A stretch of 64,000 bases of DNA from Beduini massiliensis (GTDB taxonomy: Bacteria > Bacillota_I > Bacilli_A > Erysipelotrichales > Coprobacillaceae). Positions 1 to 8,734 of the stretch are shown piece after piece. Made by a program: the position numbers and the translations under genes. The DNA is taken from positions 458,001 to 522,000 of the forward strand of contig NZ_CDPP01000004.1 of assembly GCF_000829905.1 (NCBI RefSeq), given 5' to 3'. The notes beneath the pieces were generated by a model. That model worked only from the letters and a program-made list of their open reading frames with translations, was not told where the DNA came from and made no database searches. How positions within the stretch are numbered: position 1 is the first letter of the stretch; every line of letters begins with the position of its first letter.

Positions 1-25
1 TGTCATATAATGTAATGGTGATAAT

Positions 26-484
26 ATGAAAATTAAGTTATTGATCTTTAATATCGCATTAAGTTTAGGCGGAGGTGCCTTAGTAGGTTTATTGATCTCC
101 AATTCTGCCACTGCTTATGCCGCTTTGAATTTACCGGTGTTTGCGCCTGCCGGATACATCTTTCCCATTGTTTGGACGATTCTCTATCTGCTGATTGGAG
201 TTTCAGGATATCTCATTATGATCAGTGATCATCCAAATAAAAGCAAAGCCATTAAATTATATCTTGTTCAACTGTTGGTGAATTTCTTATGGCCGTTTTT
301 CTTTTTTACACTGCATGCTTATTTATTTTCATTCTTTTGGATCATCTTATTATGGCTGCTTGTCTTCTATCTTATTTTTCTTTTTTATGATATTGATGAA
401 ACTGCATCTTACTTGCTTGTTCCCTATCTGCTTTGGATTACCTTTGCCAGCATTTTAAATATTTGTATCTACTACATGAATTAA
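26..484 (+). CDS. TspO/MBR family membrane protein
   Basis: A 152-residue very hydrophobic protein with about five membrane helices, the normal size of the TspO/translocator-protein family. Residues 40-60 (PVFAPAGYIFPIVWTILYLL) match the family signature around the first loop, the N-F-L-W-P block near residue 87 matches the third helix, and the PYLLWITFASILN stretch near residue 133 matches the last helix. Family members bind tetrapyrroles and lipids; the role in fermentative Firmicutes is unknown. The gene lies 41 bp ahead of a GNAT gene on the same strand, so the two may be cotranscribed. The real upstream region is only 25 bp in the window, so the promoter cannot be judged. Confidence 0.85.
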   Translation: MKIKLLIFNIALSLGGGALVGLLISNSATAYAALNLPVFAPAGYIFPIVWTILYLLIGVSGYLIMISDHPNKSKAIKLYLVQLLVNFLWPFFFFTLHAYLFSFFWIILLWLLVFYLIFLFYDIDETASYLLVPYLLWITFASILNICIYYMN

Positions 485-525
485 TATGCTATACTGATAA
501 TAGTTTAAAGCAAAGGAGAAACGTA

Positions 526-990
526 ATGATCGAGACCAGACACGTAAAACAAACAGAAATTCCCCTTCTTTATACTTTAATTAAAGAATTAGGAGATTAT
601 TTAGGTGATGAGATTGCAATGGATGAAGCGGCTTTAGAAAAAGCGATTTTTATTGATCACAGCTGTCATTCATTCATTATCTTTCACGATCAAAAACCTT
701 GTGGCTACGCCTTGTATTATTATACTTTTTCGACAATGACAGGAAAAAAAGGAATTTACCTGTTGGACTTGTATGTAAGAGAAAGTGCCCGCGGATTAGG
801 TTTAGGAAAAAAATTATTTATAGCTTTAGCGGAACTTGCCAAACAAAAAGACTGCTGTCGCATTGACTGGGATTGTTTAAAATGGAATAAGGGAAGTATT
901 GATATGTATCTTGCGATCGGTGCTTCGATGCGCGATGACCATGAGTTCTTCCGTTTAGAACTCCCACAGATTGAAGCATTATTAAAGTAA
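526..990 (+). CDS. GNAT family N-acetyltransferase
   Basis: A 154-residue GNAT protein. The acetyl-CoA pyrophosphate loop reads R-G-L-G-L-G-K at residues 89-95, fitting the R/Q-x-x-G-x-G/A motif A, and is preceded by a beta-strand segment (GIYLLDLYV). The ATG at 526 follows AAAGGAG by 8 bases; an in-frame upstream ATG overlaps the preceding gene and has no ribosome site, so it was not used. The W-x-C-L-x-W-N segment near residue 122 resembles diamine acetyltransferase-like GNATs, where the Asn is typical, but the substrate cannot be told. It ends in a bidirectional terminator. Confidence 0.85.
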   Translation: MIETRHVKQTEIPLLYTLIKELGDYLGDEIAMDEAALEKAIFIDHSCHSFIIFHDQKPCGYALYYYTFSTMTGKKGIYLLDLYVRESARGLGLGKKLFIALAELAKQKDCCRIDWDCLKWNKGSIDMYLAIGASMRDDHEFFRLELPQIEALLK

Positions 991-991
991 A

Positions 992-1025
992 AGAGATTAT
1001 CGAGGACGTTCGATAATCTCTTTTT
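992..1025. terminator. Bidirectional terminator
   Basis: Perfect 11-bp stem GAGATTATCGA / TCGATAATCTC with a 6-base loop, followed by TTTTT on the plus strand and by TTTTACTTT on the minus strand. It ends the GNAT gene and, on the other strand, the small ORF at 997-1125, whose last codons lie inside the stem. Confidence 0.85.
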
Positions 1026-1125
1026 GCACTTCTTTAACGATCGCTAAAGCAAGCACTTCTTCTTTTTCTTTTTGATAACGCTGGCAAAATGTCTCAACGT
1101 ACTCATTGAATTCGCTCTGACTCAT
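997..1125 (-). CDS. Small hypothetical protein, 42 residues
   Basis: A complete short frame: ATG at 1125, AGAGGTG ribosome site 6 bases upstream, 42 codons, stop TAA at 997-999. The product begins MSQSEFNEYV and ends KEIIERPR; it is highly charged (KEKEE centre), lacks membrane segments and looks like a short helix. It lies 41 bp downstream of the M1-type peptidase gene on the same strand, so it is probably the last gene of that unit; the stop codon is inside the shared terminator stem. No family recognised. The support is the strong ribosome site, the position between a gene and a terminator, and the uninterrupted frame. Confidence 0.6.
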   Translation of the reverse strand: MSQSEFNEYVETFCQRYQKEKEEVLALAIVKEVQKEIIERPR

Positions 1126-1166
1126 CTTCTTCACCTCTTCGCTATTCTAGCAGACTTGATTGAAAA

Positions 1167-2522
1167 TTACTGAGTTGAGGCTTCTGTAAGGGTGGTTTCA
1201 TCAAAATAATCTTTGAATATTTCCAGACTTTCTTCTCCCAATCCTCTTATCAGCATTCCTAAAAGATCTTTCGTTGCCGCTTGTGAATAGGCATAAGTCA
1301 AAAGATAATCTTGCAGAATCGCTATCAGTTGGTCTTTGCCAAAACGATTTGCTAAACGAGTATACATCGCCCCACCACAAAAATACATAGCGTTGACATA
1401 GCTGTTTTCGTCGGGATATTCATTATAACTTTGATCGATCCTTCCGATATGTTCGCTCAGACTTTTCTCTGCTAAATAAGTCGCAATACTTTCATCCAGC
1501 CATGCTACCTGATATCCATTATTCCCTACTATATTATAAAACCATTGATGCACTAATTCATGGCGGATCGTACTTTCATTCCCATGCATGTACTCTGCAA
1601 TCATAATCAGCTGCGGATATTCCATGCCTTGCATGTCCATATAAGTCTCGACCGTATTCATCGTTTGATAAGGATATTCCCCCAACTGCTTATTTAATGC
1701 CTTTGTTTCATTGATTAAAGTAATCAATGAGCCAATCCCGATATTCTGATTAGCTGAATGATAATAACTGTTATAAAGGATGCCGTCTTCCATTTGGCTC
1801 ACACACTGATAGTCATTGCCGATAACTAAAGCATAGTCACGTACTGAAGAAGCCGTATACTCGATCGTTTTTTGATTTTCGCCATTAACGGTATTCAGTT
1901 TATCACCGGTACCAATAACCGTGAAATTATTGGGGACAGTCACCGTTACTAAATAATCTGCTGTCTCACTATAAAAACATTCTCCATCACTAAAATAGGG
2001 TTCGCACACCCACTGCCCATTTTCATAAACCGCTAAGATGGGCAGACTATTGCCTAAATAAAAATCAATTGCATCGGCTTTATTTTCTACATACCCAAAG
2101 CGAGCATTTAGCTCAGGAACATACGCCTGATAATCCATCGAAATAGTGATAATTTCCCCGGGTGCCAAAGGGGCAGCCAACATGACCTCCACGATCGTCG
2201 GATCATCAAGACGCAGATAGGCAAGCACGTCTTTATCGCTCGTCATGACATTTTGTATAAGACTTAGACCACCATCTTTTTCGTCTTTAAACTGACTGGG
2301 ATAATCTCGTAATACGATCTTGTCCCATACGTCCCAAGATGTATTCTTAAGTGTCAGCTCAATCTTAGACTGATAGGTGTGTTGTGAAGGATCTAACAAA
2401 ACGCTGACTTTATATTGATTGCGCCACACATCAGGAAACGGGAATGTTATGACTTTTGAGGAACTATTCTGACATCCGCTAAGCAAGCATAGTACCAACA
2501 CTAATAAGACGTATTTCTTCAT
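1167..2522 (-). CDS. M1-type (gluzincin) metallopeptidase lipoprotein
   Basis: A 451-residue lipoprotein: signal peptide with lipobox L-L-S-G-C, lipidated Cys at residue 17, then an Asn/Ser-rich linker. The zinc site is H-E-L-V-H at 321-325 followed by Glu 344 after 18 residues, the HExxH-x18-E arrangement of M1 peptidases. A QGMEYP segment near residue 298 matches the exopeptidase loop (GxMEN-like) seen in this group. The ATG at 2522 was chosen because AGGTGG lies 6 bases upstream; an ATG 21 bases earlier has none. The N-terminal half should be the beta-sandwich domain. It probably acts on peptides at the outer face of the membrane. No terminator separates it from the small ORF at 997-1125. 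Confidence 0.8.
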   Translation of the reverse strand: MKKYVLLVLVLCLLSGCQNSSSKVITFPFPDVWRNQYKVSVLLDPSQHTYQSKIELTLKNTSWDVWDKIVLRDYPSQFKDEKDGGLSLIQNVMTSDKDVLAYLRLDDPTIVEVMLAAPLAPGEIITISMDYQAYVPELNARFGYVENKADAIDFYLGNSLPILAVYENGQWVCEPYFSDGECFYSETADYLVTVTVPNNFTVIGTGDKLNTVNGENQKTIEYTASSVRDYALVIGNDYQCVSQMEDGILYNSYYHSANQNIGIGSLITLINETKALNKQLGEYPYQTMNTVETYMDMQGMEYPQLIMIAEYMHGNESTIRHELVHQWFYNIVGNNGYQVAWLDESIATYLAEKSLSEHIGRIDQSYNEYPDENSYVNAMYFCGGAMYTRLANRFGKDQLIAILQDYLLTYAYSQAATKDLLGMLIRGLGEESLEIFKDYFDETTLTEASTQ

Positions 2523-2572
2523 TCTATCCCACCTTTTTTCCATTATAACGAATATTGAAGATGAAATAAATA

Positions 2573-2594
2573 AAAATAGCCGCTAAGGCTATTC
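2573..2594 (-). terminator. Terminator of nitroreductase gene
   Basis: Minus-strand hairpin AATAGCC / GGCTATT with a five-base loop followed by TTTATTTATTT; the nitroreductase stop codon lies in the stem. Confidence 0.75.
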
Positions 2595-3113
2595 TATGAT
2601 ACGAATATAATCTTCTTTTCTTTCTTTTGCTTTTGGATAAGGACCGTCGCTATATCCTAAAATACAATTAGCAACACCGATATAATGTTCCGGAATCCCC
2701 CATTGTTTTTTAAGGGCTTTTCCTTCATCACTTTCAAATACCTCTTTAGCACGATTAATCCAGCAAGACCCAATATCCAGTGCGTGAGCGGCATTGAGGA
2801 GATTGCTCATCACACAGCTGGCATCTTGAATACAGTGATTACTTTCACTATTACCAAAGACAATCACTACAACAGGTGCTCCATAGAAAGGGTCCTGTGT
2901 GCCGTTCATGACTTCTGCATTCAATGTTGAAAGCAATGCAACGGTATCGGGATTTGTCACCGCCACCATCAAGGGTGCTTGTTTTCCCATTCCGGTTGGT
3001 GCATATGTTCCCGCCTCTAAAATTGCTTCGAGTTCTTCTTTTTTTATCGGTTCTTTTTTGTATTTACGAATACTGCGACGGCTTTTTAATGATTCTAATA
3101 TATTATTTTCCAT
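2589..3113 (-). CDS. Nitroreductase family oxidoreductase
   Basis: A 174-residue FMN-dependent nitroreductase-fold protein. The N-terminal SRRSIRKYKKEPI block near residue 10 is the family's FMN phosphate-binding region; the GTYAPTGMGKQAP segment (residues 36-48) and the GSCWI segment near 115 are also typical. It is close to the usual length for the compact, single-domain members. The start at 3113 has AGAGGTG 5 bases upstream. It lies 43 bp downstream of the MFS exporter gene with no terminator between, so both are likely read from the promoter at 4447-4475, suggesting a joint response to a toxic or redox-active compound. Substrate unknown. Confidence 0.85.
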   Translation of the reverse strand: MENNILESLKSRRSIRKYKKEPIKKEELEAILEAGTYAPTGMGKQAPLMVAVTNPDTVALLSTLNAEVMNGTQDPFYGAPVVVIVFGNSESNHCIQDASCVMSNLLNAAHALDIGSCWINRAKEVFESDEGKALKKQWGIPEHYIGVANCILGYSDGPYPKAKERKEDYIRIIE

Positions 3114-3156
3114 AATATCACCTCTGATTAGAACGTAACACACCTCATTCTATTTG

Positions 3157-4401
3157 TCAATCTGCGCTGATTTCCAGATTTTCCTGCATAGGTTTATTTT
3201 TAATCATATGGCGAATTTCTTTTTGAACAATCAAAGCAACAATCGATAAAGCACTGGTTAATGAAGCAAGCATGACGATCTGTGCCGTTCCAAAATAATC
3301 GGCTAAGATTGAAAATGAAGCCATGGCAATCGGAGTGAGTCCCATTGTCATCGTACCGATCATACCAAATACTTTCCCACGCATATCTTGGGGAATAATT
3401 TCATACTGAACTTCATTCAACACGACATTCAATATTGCATTGCCAAATCCAAAAATCATGGCAACCGCAATGAATAAGTAGAAGCCTTTAGCGATCGGCA
3501 GCAGAGCTAAACTTATACATTCAATGATGACAGAAACCGTAAATACTCGCCAACGTTTTGCCCCATCTGTCTTTAATATACCATAACCGATGACACCGAT
3601 TAAAGTGCCTACTGTTAACAGTGCCATACAGATTCCGTATCCTGTTTCCGCAAGTAAAGTAGGGGTTTCCATAAAATAAGGAAGCAATAAGACCATCAGT
3701 CCATTTCCAAAAAAGTTAAGTAAGCAGCATGTCAAAATAGTCGCTTTCAATCCTTTTTGATGATTCATAAAATGTAATCCGCTTTTAAAATCTTCAAAAA
3801 ATGTCAGTTTCTCTCCTACCTCCACTTTTTTCGGTACGGCAATAAAAGATTCTGTAAAAGAAGAGATGAAGAAAGAAATTCCATTTCCTAAAAAGATAAG
3901 CAGTGGCCCAAAAACGCTTAGCAGTACCCCACTGATGCTCTGTCCGATAATCTGCACGATTGTCACAATCGATTGTTTAAATGACAATCCTCTTGATAAT
4001 TGATCCGCTGGAATCAGATCCGGAAAAACAGAGGACATCGTTGGCTCAAAAATTGCCGAACATAACGCCATCATAATACCGGCAGCAAAGATCATCCAGA
4101 CGTCCAAACAATTCATAAACCCCAATATAGAGATTGCCAGCATTGTTGCCCCACATACCATATCACTGTAGACAATAATGTGTTTACGGTTAAGCCGGTC
4201 ACATAATACACCGCCAAATGGGGATAAAATAACCTTTACCAATGTCTGACAGGCAAGTAAAATTCCCATTAAAGATTTTGACTGTGTTGTCTGCAAGATC
4301 CAAAAACTAAGGGCTACACTGTAAAGCACATCGCCGATGTTTGAAACAAACTTTCCCTGCATCAAAAGGATAAAATCTTTATTCCATAATTTCGTTTTCA
4401 T
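3157..4401 (-). CDS. MFS transporter, probable drug exporter
   Basis: A 414-residue polytopic protein with roughly twelve membrane helices. The loop after the second helix has the MFS signature-A pattern (G-V-L-C-D-R-L-N-R-K), and the first helix region WNKDFILLMQGKFVSNIGD is typical of Firmicute MFS exporters. The ATG at 4401 follows TAGGAG by 7 bases; the longer frame upstream has no ribosome site. Its promoter is overlaid by palindromes (see 4440-4475), implying repression by a small-ligand-responsive regulator that is not in the window. Export of an antimicrobial is the likely role, inferred from family and context. Confidence 0.8.
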   Translation of the reverse strand: MKTKLWNKDFILLMQGKFVSNIGDVLYSVALSFWILQTTQSKSLMGILLACQTLVKVILSPFGGVLCDRLNRKHIIVYSDMVCGATMLAISILGFMNCLDVWMIFAAGIMMALCSAIFEPTMSSVFPDLIPADQLSRGLSFKQSIVTIVQIIGQSISGVLLSVFGPLLIFLGNGISFFISSFTESFIAVPKKVEVGEKLTFFEDFKSGLHFMNHQKGLKATILTCCLLNFFGNGLMVLLLPYFMETPTLLAETGYGICMALLTVGTLIGVIGYGILKTDGAKRWRVFTVSVIIECISLALLPIAKGFYLFIAVAMIFGFGNAILNVVLNEVQYEIIPQDMRGKVFGMIGTMTMGLTPIAMASFSILADYFGTAQIVMLASLTSALSIVALIVQKEIRHMIKNKPMQENLEISAD

Positions 4402-4439
4402 ATTTATTCTCCTAACTGTGCATAACACTATATGTGCTA

Positions 4440-4475
4440 TACACACATTATAGTGTGTAATACACAGAATGTAAA
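4440..4475 (-). promoter_or_regulatory. MFS promoter with overlapping palindromic operators
   Basis: Minus-strand promoter: -35 TTTACA (4470-4475), 17-base spacer, -10 TATAAT (4447-4452). The spacer contains the perfect palindrome GTGTAATACAC (4455-4465), and a second inverted repeat, TACACAC/GTGTGTA (4440-4459), covers the -10. This resembles GntR/YtrA- or PadR-type operators; the regulator is not identified. Confidence 0.65.
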
Positions 4476-4485
4476 GAAGAAAATG

Positions 4486-4509
4486 AAAAAGAGTGAAAAT
4501 TATTCACTC
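4486..4509 (-). terminator. Terminator of MBL-fold gene
   Basis: Minus-strand hairpin GAGTGAA / TTCACTC followed by TTTTTC, directly after the stop codon of the metallo-hydrolase gene. Confidence 0.75.
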
Positions 4510-5358
4510 TCATAGTTCAATGACCATGCCATCATAGGCAAATGTCAAGTTATCATATTGCTTTTCAAGTTCTAAATAATCATCATAGCTCTTTCCCCAA
4601 TCTTCTTCAATATGGGTCATGATGACTTGCTTAATGTGATGCTGCTGCTTTATTTCCATGATTTCTTCTAATGTGAACAGTTCCTTCTTTAATATATTAT
4701 CTTCGGCTAAAACTATTCCATTTTTTAAGTAATCCCCTAAAACGGTATTGCCTATAATTAAATAATCGGCTTGAAAAAAACGAGAATCATTAGGCCATGG
4801 CTTTACATCACAAGGTGCATAGATCAGCTTCTTTCCTGCTTTTTCAAAGATAAAGATCGTTACCTGATCATTTTTATCCACAGGTACAAACGTTATTTTA
4901 ATATCTTGGATCATGATACTGCCTTGAACCACTTGACGCTTAATCAGATTTAAAGATTCATAATAATCAAAGACCGACCCTAATCTTGTCCTAATCGCGT
5001 TCAAATCCGTCATGACGCCTTGGGCCGCATAAAGATTAATCGGATTTGTACAGCCTTTTCCGACTGAAAGATCCAGCCAGTTTAAACGTAAATGCTCAAT
5101 CACACGCATTCCAAAAGTATGATCGATATCTAAATGACTATAGAAAATGTGATCGATCGCCTGTATATCATGATCATTTAATGCCACCATGATATCTTCT
5201 GGTGTGTCGACTAACAGATGAATATCTTCTAAATAAATTGAGGCTCCATGACGTGCGTAAGGCAATCCTTTTTCCCTTGCCTCTTTGCATACGGCACATT
5301 GACATAGGGGTCTAGGCAATGCAACACATCCTCCCGATCCGGTAATAATAAATTTCAT
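4510..5358 (-). CDS. MBL-fold metallo-hydrolase (PhnP-like)
   Basis: A 282-residue metallo-beta-lactamase-fold protein. The metal motif reads H-L-D-I-D-H at residues 75-80, the H-x-[HD]-x-D-H pattern with Asp in the second position. Near the N-terminus, C19, C21 and C24 (PRPLCQCAVC) match the structural zinc knuckle of PhnP-like phosphodiesterases, and a late I-M-T-H-I-E block supplies the C-terminal His. PhnP-type enzymes cleave cyclic phosphodiesters; no phosphonate genes are nearby, so the substrate is open. The ATG follows GGGGAGGGG by 5 bases. Single gene, transcribed away from the GH35 gene, with its own terminator. Confidence 0.8.
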   Translation of the reverse strand: MKFIITGSGGCVALPRPLCQCAVCKEAREKGLPYARHGASIYLEDIHLLVDTPEDIMVALNDHDIQAIDHIFYSHLDIDHTFGMRVIEHLRLNWLDLSVGKGCTNPINLYAAQGVMTDLNAIRTRLGSVFDYYESLNLIKRQVVQGSIMIQDIKITFVPVDKNDQVTIFIFEKAGKKLIYAPCDVKPWPNDSRFFQADYLIIGNTVLGDYLKNGIVLAEDNILKKELFTLEEIMEIKQQHHIKQVIMTHIEEDWGKSYDDYLELEKQYDNLTFAYDGMVIEL

Positions 5359-5497
5359 TTTATCCCCTCCCCTTAATAGATTGTTTTTATTATAACTTAA
5401 TTTCTTATTTTCTTAAAGTTCATTTTCAGGATATGGAAGTCTATTTTTCTTTTCTTTCATTTTCTTTACAATAGAGAATGAAAAAAGGAGAACCATT

Positions 5498-7240
5498 ATG
5501 AAACTAACTTACGATCAAGAAAATTTTTACTTAGACAACAAAAAAATAACCATTCTTTCCGGTGCTATTCATTATTTTCGTGTCGTTCCTGAATACTGGG
5601 AAGATCGTTTAAAAAAGCTAAAAGCATGTGGATTTAATACGGTCGAAACTTATATGCCATGGAACCTGCATGAAGAAGTAGAAAATGAATATAACTTCAG
5701 TGGGATGTTGGATATTGAACGCTTCTTAAAGATTGCTGAAGATCTTGGGCTTTACGCCATTGTCCGCCCCGGTCCCTACATTTGTGCAGAATGGGAATTC
5801 GGTGGTTTTCCGGCATGGCTGTTAAAAGACAGTGATATGAAGCTTCGCTGCCATTATGCCCCCTATGAAGAAAAGGTCAGAAAATATTTTCATGAAGTGA
5901 TGACCCGTCTGCGTCCTCACTTATTAGAAAATGGCGGAAATATCATTATGATGCAGGTGGAAAACGAATATGGCAGTTATGGCAATGATAAAGCCTATCT
6001 GCGTGCCATTGAAAAGATCTATCATGATGAAAAAATGAATGTCTGTTTATTTACCAGTGATGGGGATGATGATTCGATGTTGAACGGAGGAACTTTACCC
6101 CATTTATTAAAAATAGTGAACTTTGGTTCTAACAGTGAACGCAATTTCAACAATTTGTTAAAGGTACAGCCGGATGCCCCTTTGATGTGCGGTGAATTCT
6201 GGAATGGCTGGTTTGATCATTGGGGTGAAGAACACCATGTACGTGAAGCGGATGATACAGCAAAAGAATTTGATGCTATTCTCAAAAGAAACGGGAATAT
6301 CAATTTCTATATGTTCCATGGCGGAACGAACTTTAACTTTTATAATGGGGCCAATTATTATGATGACTATGCCCCTACAGTTACCAGCTATGACTACCAT
6401 TGCTTACTTAATGAAAACGGTGATCGAACAGAGAAATATTATGCCTGTCAAAATGTGATCCGTCAACATGGCTTTGAAATACCAAAATTAGATTGCATCG
6501 ATCAGCCTAAAAAAGCCTATGGCAAGATTTCCTTAGATAAAGCGGTTCCATTATGGGCATGTCTTGATCAGCTTTCGCAAAAAGTTTCTCTGCCTTATGT
6601 ATTGCCAATGGAAAAGTTGGGACAGAACTTTGGCTACATCTTATATCGTACTCATTTAACCGGACCTTATCAGCCAAGAGAACTGAATATTCATGGCTTG
6701 CATGATCGAGCAACCGTTTATCTGGATGGAAAATATGTGGGGGTTATCGAAAGAAACCAGCCTCATGAAAAAATCATGATTGGGGTTGAAAAAGGACAGA
6801 CGATTCAACTGGATATTCTTGTTGAAAACATGGGACGTGTGAACTACGGACCGGAGCTTTATGATCGCAAAGGCATTACAAAAGCGGTTTGTTTAGGTTT
6901 GCAGGAACTTCATCAATGGGACATCTATCCATTGCCAATGAAAGACCTCCGTTCGATTTCATATAAACAAGGACAATGTTTTAATGAACCGGCTTTTTAC
7001 CAAGGAACCTTTGATATCGAAGAATGTCAGGATACTTTCATTTATTTAGACCATTTCACAAAAGGACATGTGTATATCAACGGCTTTAATTTAGGACGTT
7101 ATTGGAAAAAGGGACCGCAACGCTCTCTTTATATTCCGGCCCCTTTATTAAAGCAAGGAACAAATAAAATCGAAGTCTTTGAAATTCATCATTGTGATGA
7201 TTTATCGATTGAACTTAAAGATACGCCTGATTTAGGTTAA
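5498..7240 (+). CDS. bgaC: GH35 beta-galactosidase
   Basis: A 580-residue glycoside hydrolase family 35 enzyme without signal peptide, so intracellular. The N-terminal TIM barrel starts with LSGAIHYFR and contains YICAEWEFGGFPAWL; the acid/base is Glu157 in QVENEYG and the nucleophile Glu233 in GEFWNGWFDHWG. The C-terminal half has the beta-sandwich (jelly-roll) domains normal for bacterial GH35 of this length. It removes terminal beta-galactose from short oligosaccharides after import; BgaC-type enzymes often prefer beta-1,3 linkages, which cannot be shown here. AAAGGAG lies 7 bases before the ATG. It stands alone between two terminators and converges with the GH1 gene downstream. Confidence 0.9.
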   Translation: MKLTYDQENFYLDNKKITILSGAIHYFRVVPEYWEDRLKKLKACGFNTVETYMPWNLHEEVENEYNFSGMLDIERFLKIAEDLGLYAIVRPGPYICAEWEFGGFPAWLLKDSDMKLRCHYAPYEEKVRKYFHEVMTRLRPHLLENGGNIIMMQVENEYGSYGNDKAYLRAIEKIYHDEKMNVCLFTSDGDDDSMLNGGTLPHLLKIVNFGSNSERNFNNLLKVQPDAPLMCGEFWNGWFDHWGEEHHVREADDTAKEFDAILKRNGNINFYMFHGGTNFNFYNGANYYDDYAPTVTSYDYHCLLNENGDRTEKYYACQNVIRQHGFEIPKLDCIDQPKKAYGKISLDKAVPLWACLDQLSQKVSLPYVLPMEKLGQNFGYILYRTHLTGPYQPRELNIHGLHDRATVYLDGKYVGVIERNQPHEKIMIGVEKGQTIQLDILVENMGRVNYGPELYDRKGITKAVCLGLQELHQWDIYPLPMKDLRSISYKQGQCFNEPAFYQGTFDIEECQDTFIYLDHFTKGHVYINGFNLGRYWKKGPQRSLYIPAPLLKQGTNKIEVFEIHHCDDLSIELKDTPDLG

Positions 7241-7269
7241 AAAGAGCAGCGGCATACCGCTACTCTTTT
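7240..7269. terminator. Bidirectional terminator between convergent GH35 and GH1 genes
   Basis: Hairpin GAGCAGCGG / CCGCTACTC (one C/A mismatch) with loop CATA, flanked by A-run and T-run, so usable from both strands. Confidence 0.8.
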
Positions 7270-8669
7270 ATATTCCCGTTATTTTTAATACATTGTTGAT
7301 ACCAGTAATAACTGTCCTTTGGAATTCTCTTTAATTCCTTTGGATCACTGTCGGTACGATCGATATACACGATACCGTAACGTTTTTCGATTCCATTGCT
7401 GCTGCTTAATACATCAATGAATGACCATGGACTATAGGCAATCATTTCAACGCCATCATCGATAGCGTGTCCCATGTTTTCTACCATCCCTTTTAAATAA
7501 GCTGTACGGTAATCATCGTGGACATGCCCATCTTCACTCAGTACGTCACGATGTCCTAATCCGTTTTCAACAACCATTAAAGGTAAATGATAACGTTCAT
7601 ACATACGCAGCAGTGCATAATGCAATCCTACCGGATCGGTATTCCAGTTCCATTCATTATATTCTGTAAACGGATTAAGATAGAATTGTGCCAATCCCGG
7701 AATATTGCGATCACGCCTTGGCATGAAGGCCGCATGATCATCATTGATTTCTTCACCATCACAATAGGCGCCGATAATTCCTGTTGTGTACCAGTTTAAA
7801 GCAATGAAATCCGGTTTAGCGTCTGACAACAAAGCTTCATCTTCCGGTTCCATTTTAAACATTACGCCATCTTTTGTCAGTGAATGAATTAAATACTGCG
7901 GATGTTTTCCATAATAATGAACATCCATCAAGCAATATACCATCATATCCTCTACTTTTTTAGCTGTCAGTACATCTTCTGGACGTACGCTGGCTGCATA
8001 ATAGGTTGGATAAGACAAGACCGGACCGATTTGTCCTTTTAAATGCATCTTACGATACTCTTTAATTGCCAAAGCATGACCGATACACATATGATGATAA
8101 GTTTGCCAACCTAATCGCGTTCTCTCGATTGGATCTTCTTCATCGATGCCTTGAAACAATGGCATACGGGTAATCACCATTTGTTCGTTAATTGTCAGCC
8201 AATATTTTACACGGTCGCCGAAGTTTTCAAAACAAACACGGCAGTAACGCACAAAATCATCAATACATTGACGACTGGCAAACCCACCATACTGCTCGAT
8301 CAAAGCCATTGGAAAGTCAAAATGATACAGTGTCACGATCGGTGCAATCCCATTAGCGACAAGTTCATTAATCAGGTCATTATAGAAATCGATGCCTTTT
8401 TGATTGATTTCACCATTGCCATCAGGAATAATTCTTGCCCAAGAGATGGACATACGATAGCACGTCATGCCTAATTCTTTCATCAACTGAACATCTTCCT
8501 TATAACGATGGTAATGATCCATCGCAATTTTAGTATCGGCAATAGTATCCGATGTTTTAAAAGAACGTACATCCATACTTGTCAGTCCTTTGCCATCTTC
8601 ATTATATGCCCCTTCAATTTGGAAAGCAGATGTTGAAGCTCCCCATAAAAATTCTTTTGGAAATCCCAT
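7260..8669 (-). CDS. GH1 6-phospho-beta-glucosidase
   Basis: A 469-residue family 1 glycoside hydrolase. Acid/base Glu162 lies in LTINEQ, nucleophile Glu368 in VVENGLG, and the N-terminal [15 protein letters not shown] block is the family signature. The late segment S-S-S-N-G-I-E-K-R-Y-G carries the Ser, Lys and Tyr that bind a 6-phosphate, so the substrate is probably a phosphorylated beta-glucoside delivered by a PTS. The ATG at 8669 follows GAGGTGAT; the GTG three codons earlier sits in the ribosome site. An RpiR-type regulator gene lies just upstream on the same strand but ends in its own terminator. No PTS genes are in the window. Confidence 0.88.
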   Translation of the reverse strand: MGFPKEFLWGASTSAFQIEGAYNEDGKGLTSMDVRSFKTSDTIADTKIAMDHYHRYKEDVQLMKELGMTCYRMSISWARIIPDGNGEINQKGIDFYNDLINELVANGIAPIVTLYHFDFPMALIEQYGGFASRQCIDDFVRYCRVCFENFGDRVKYWLTINEQMVITRMPLFQGIDEEDPIERTRLGWQTYHHMCIGHALAIKEYRKMHLKGQIGPVLSYPTYYAASVRPEDVLTAKKVEDMMVYCLMDVHYYGKHPQYLIHSLTKDGVMFKMEPEDEALLSDAKPDFIALNWYTTGIIGAYCDGEEINDDHAAFMPRRDRNIPGLAQFYLNPFTEYNEWNWNTDPVGLHYALLRMYERYHLPLMVVENGLGHRDVLSEDGHVHDDYRTAYLKGMVENMGHAIDDGVEMIAYSPWSFIDVLSSSNGIEKRYGIVYIDRTDSDPKELKRIPKDSYYWYQQCIKNNGNIKE

Positions 8670-8702
8670 TTTTATCACCTCGGTTTTATTATAAAGGAAG
8701 AA

Positions 8703-8734
8703 TAAAAAAAGAACTGCTCACAATTTGAGCAGTT
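8703..8734 (-). terminator. Terminator of RpiR regulator gene
   Basis: Minus-strand hairpin AACTGCTC / GAGCAGTT, 7-base loop, followed by CTTTTTTTATTC. It separates the regulator from the GH1 gene, so the latter may have its own promoter or be partly attenuated. Confidence 0.8.

Noticed and set aside
2685-3138. Plus-strand frames opposite the nitroreductase gene
   Set aside because: Shadows of a well-supported gene; no ribosome sites or family features.
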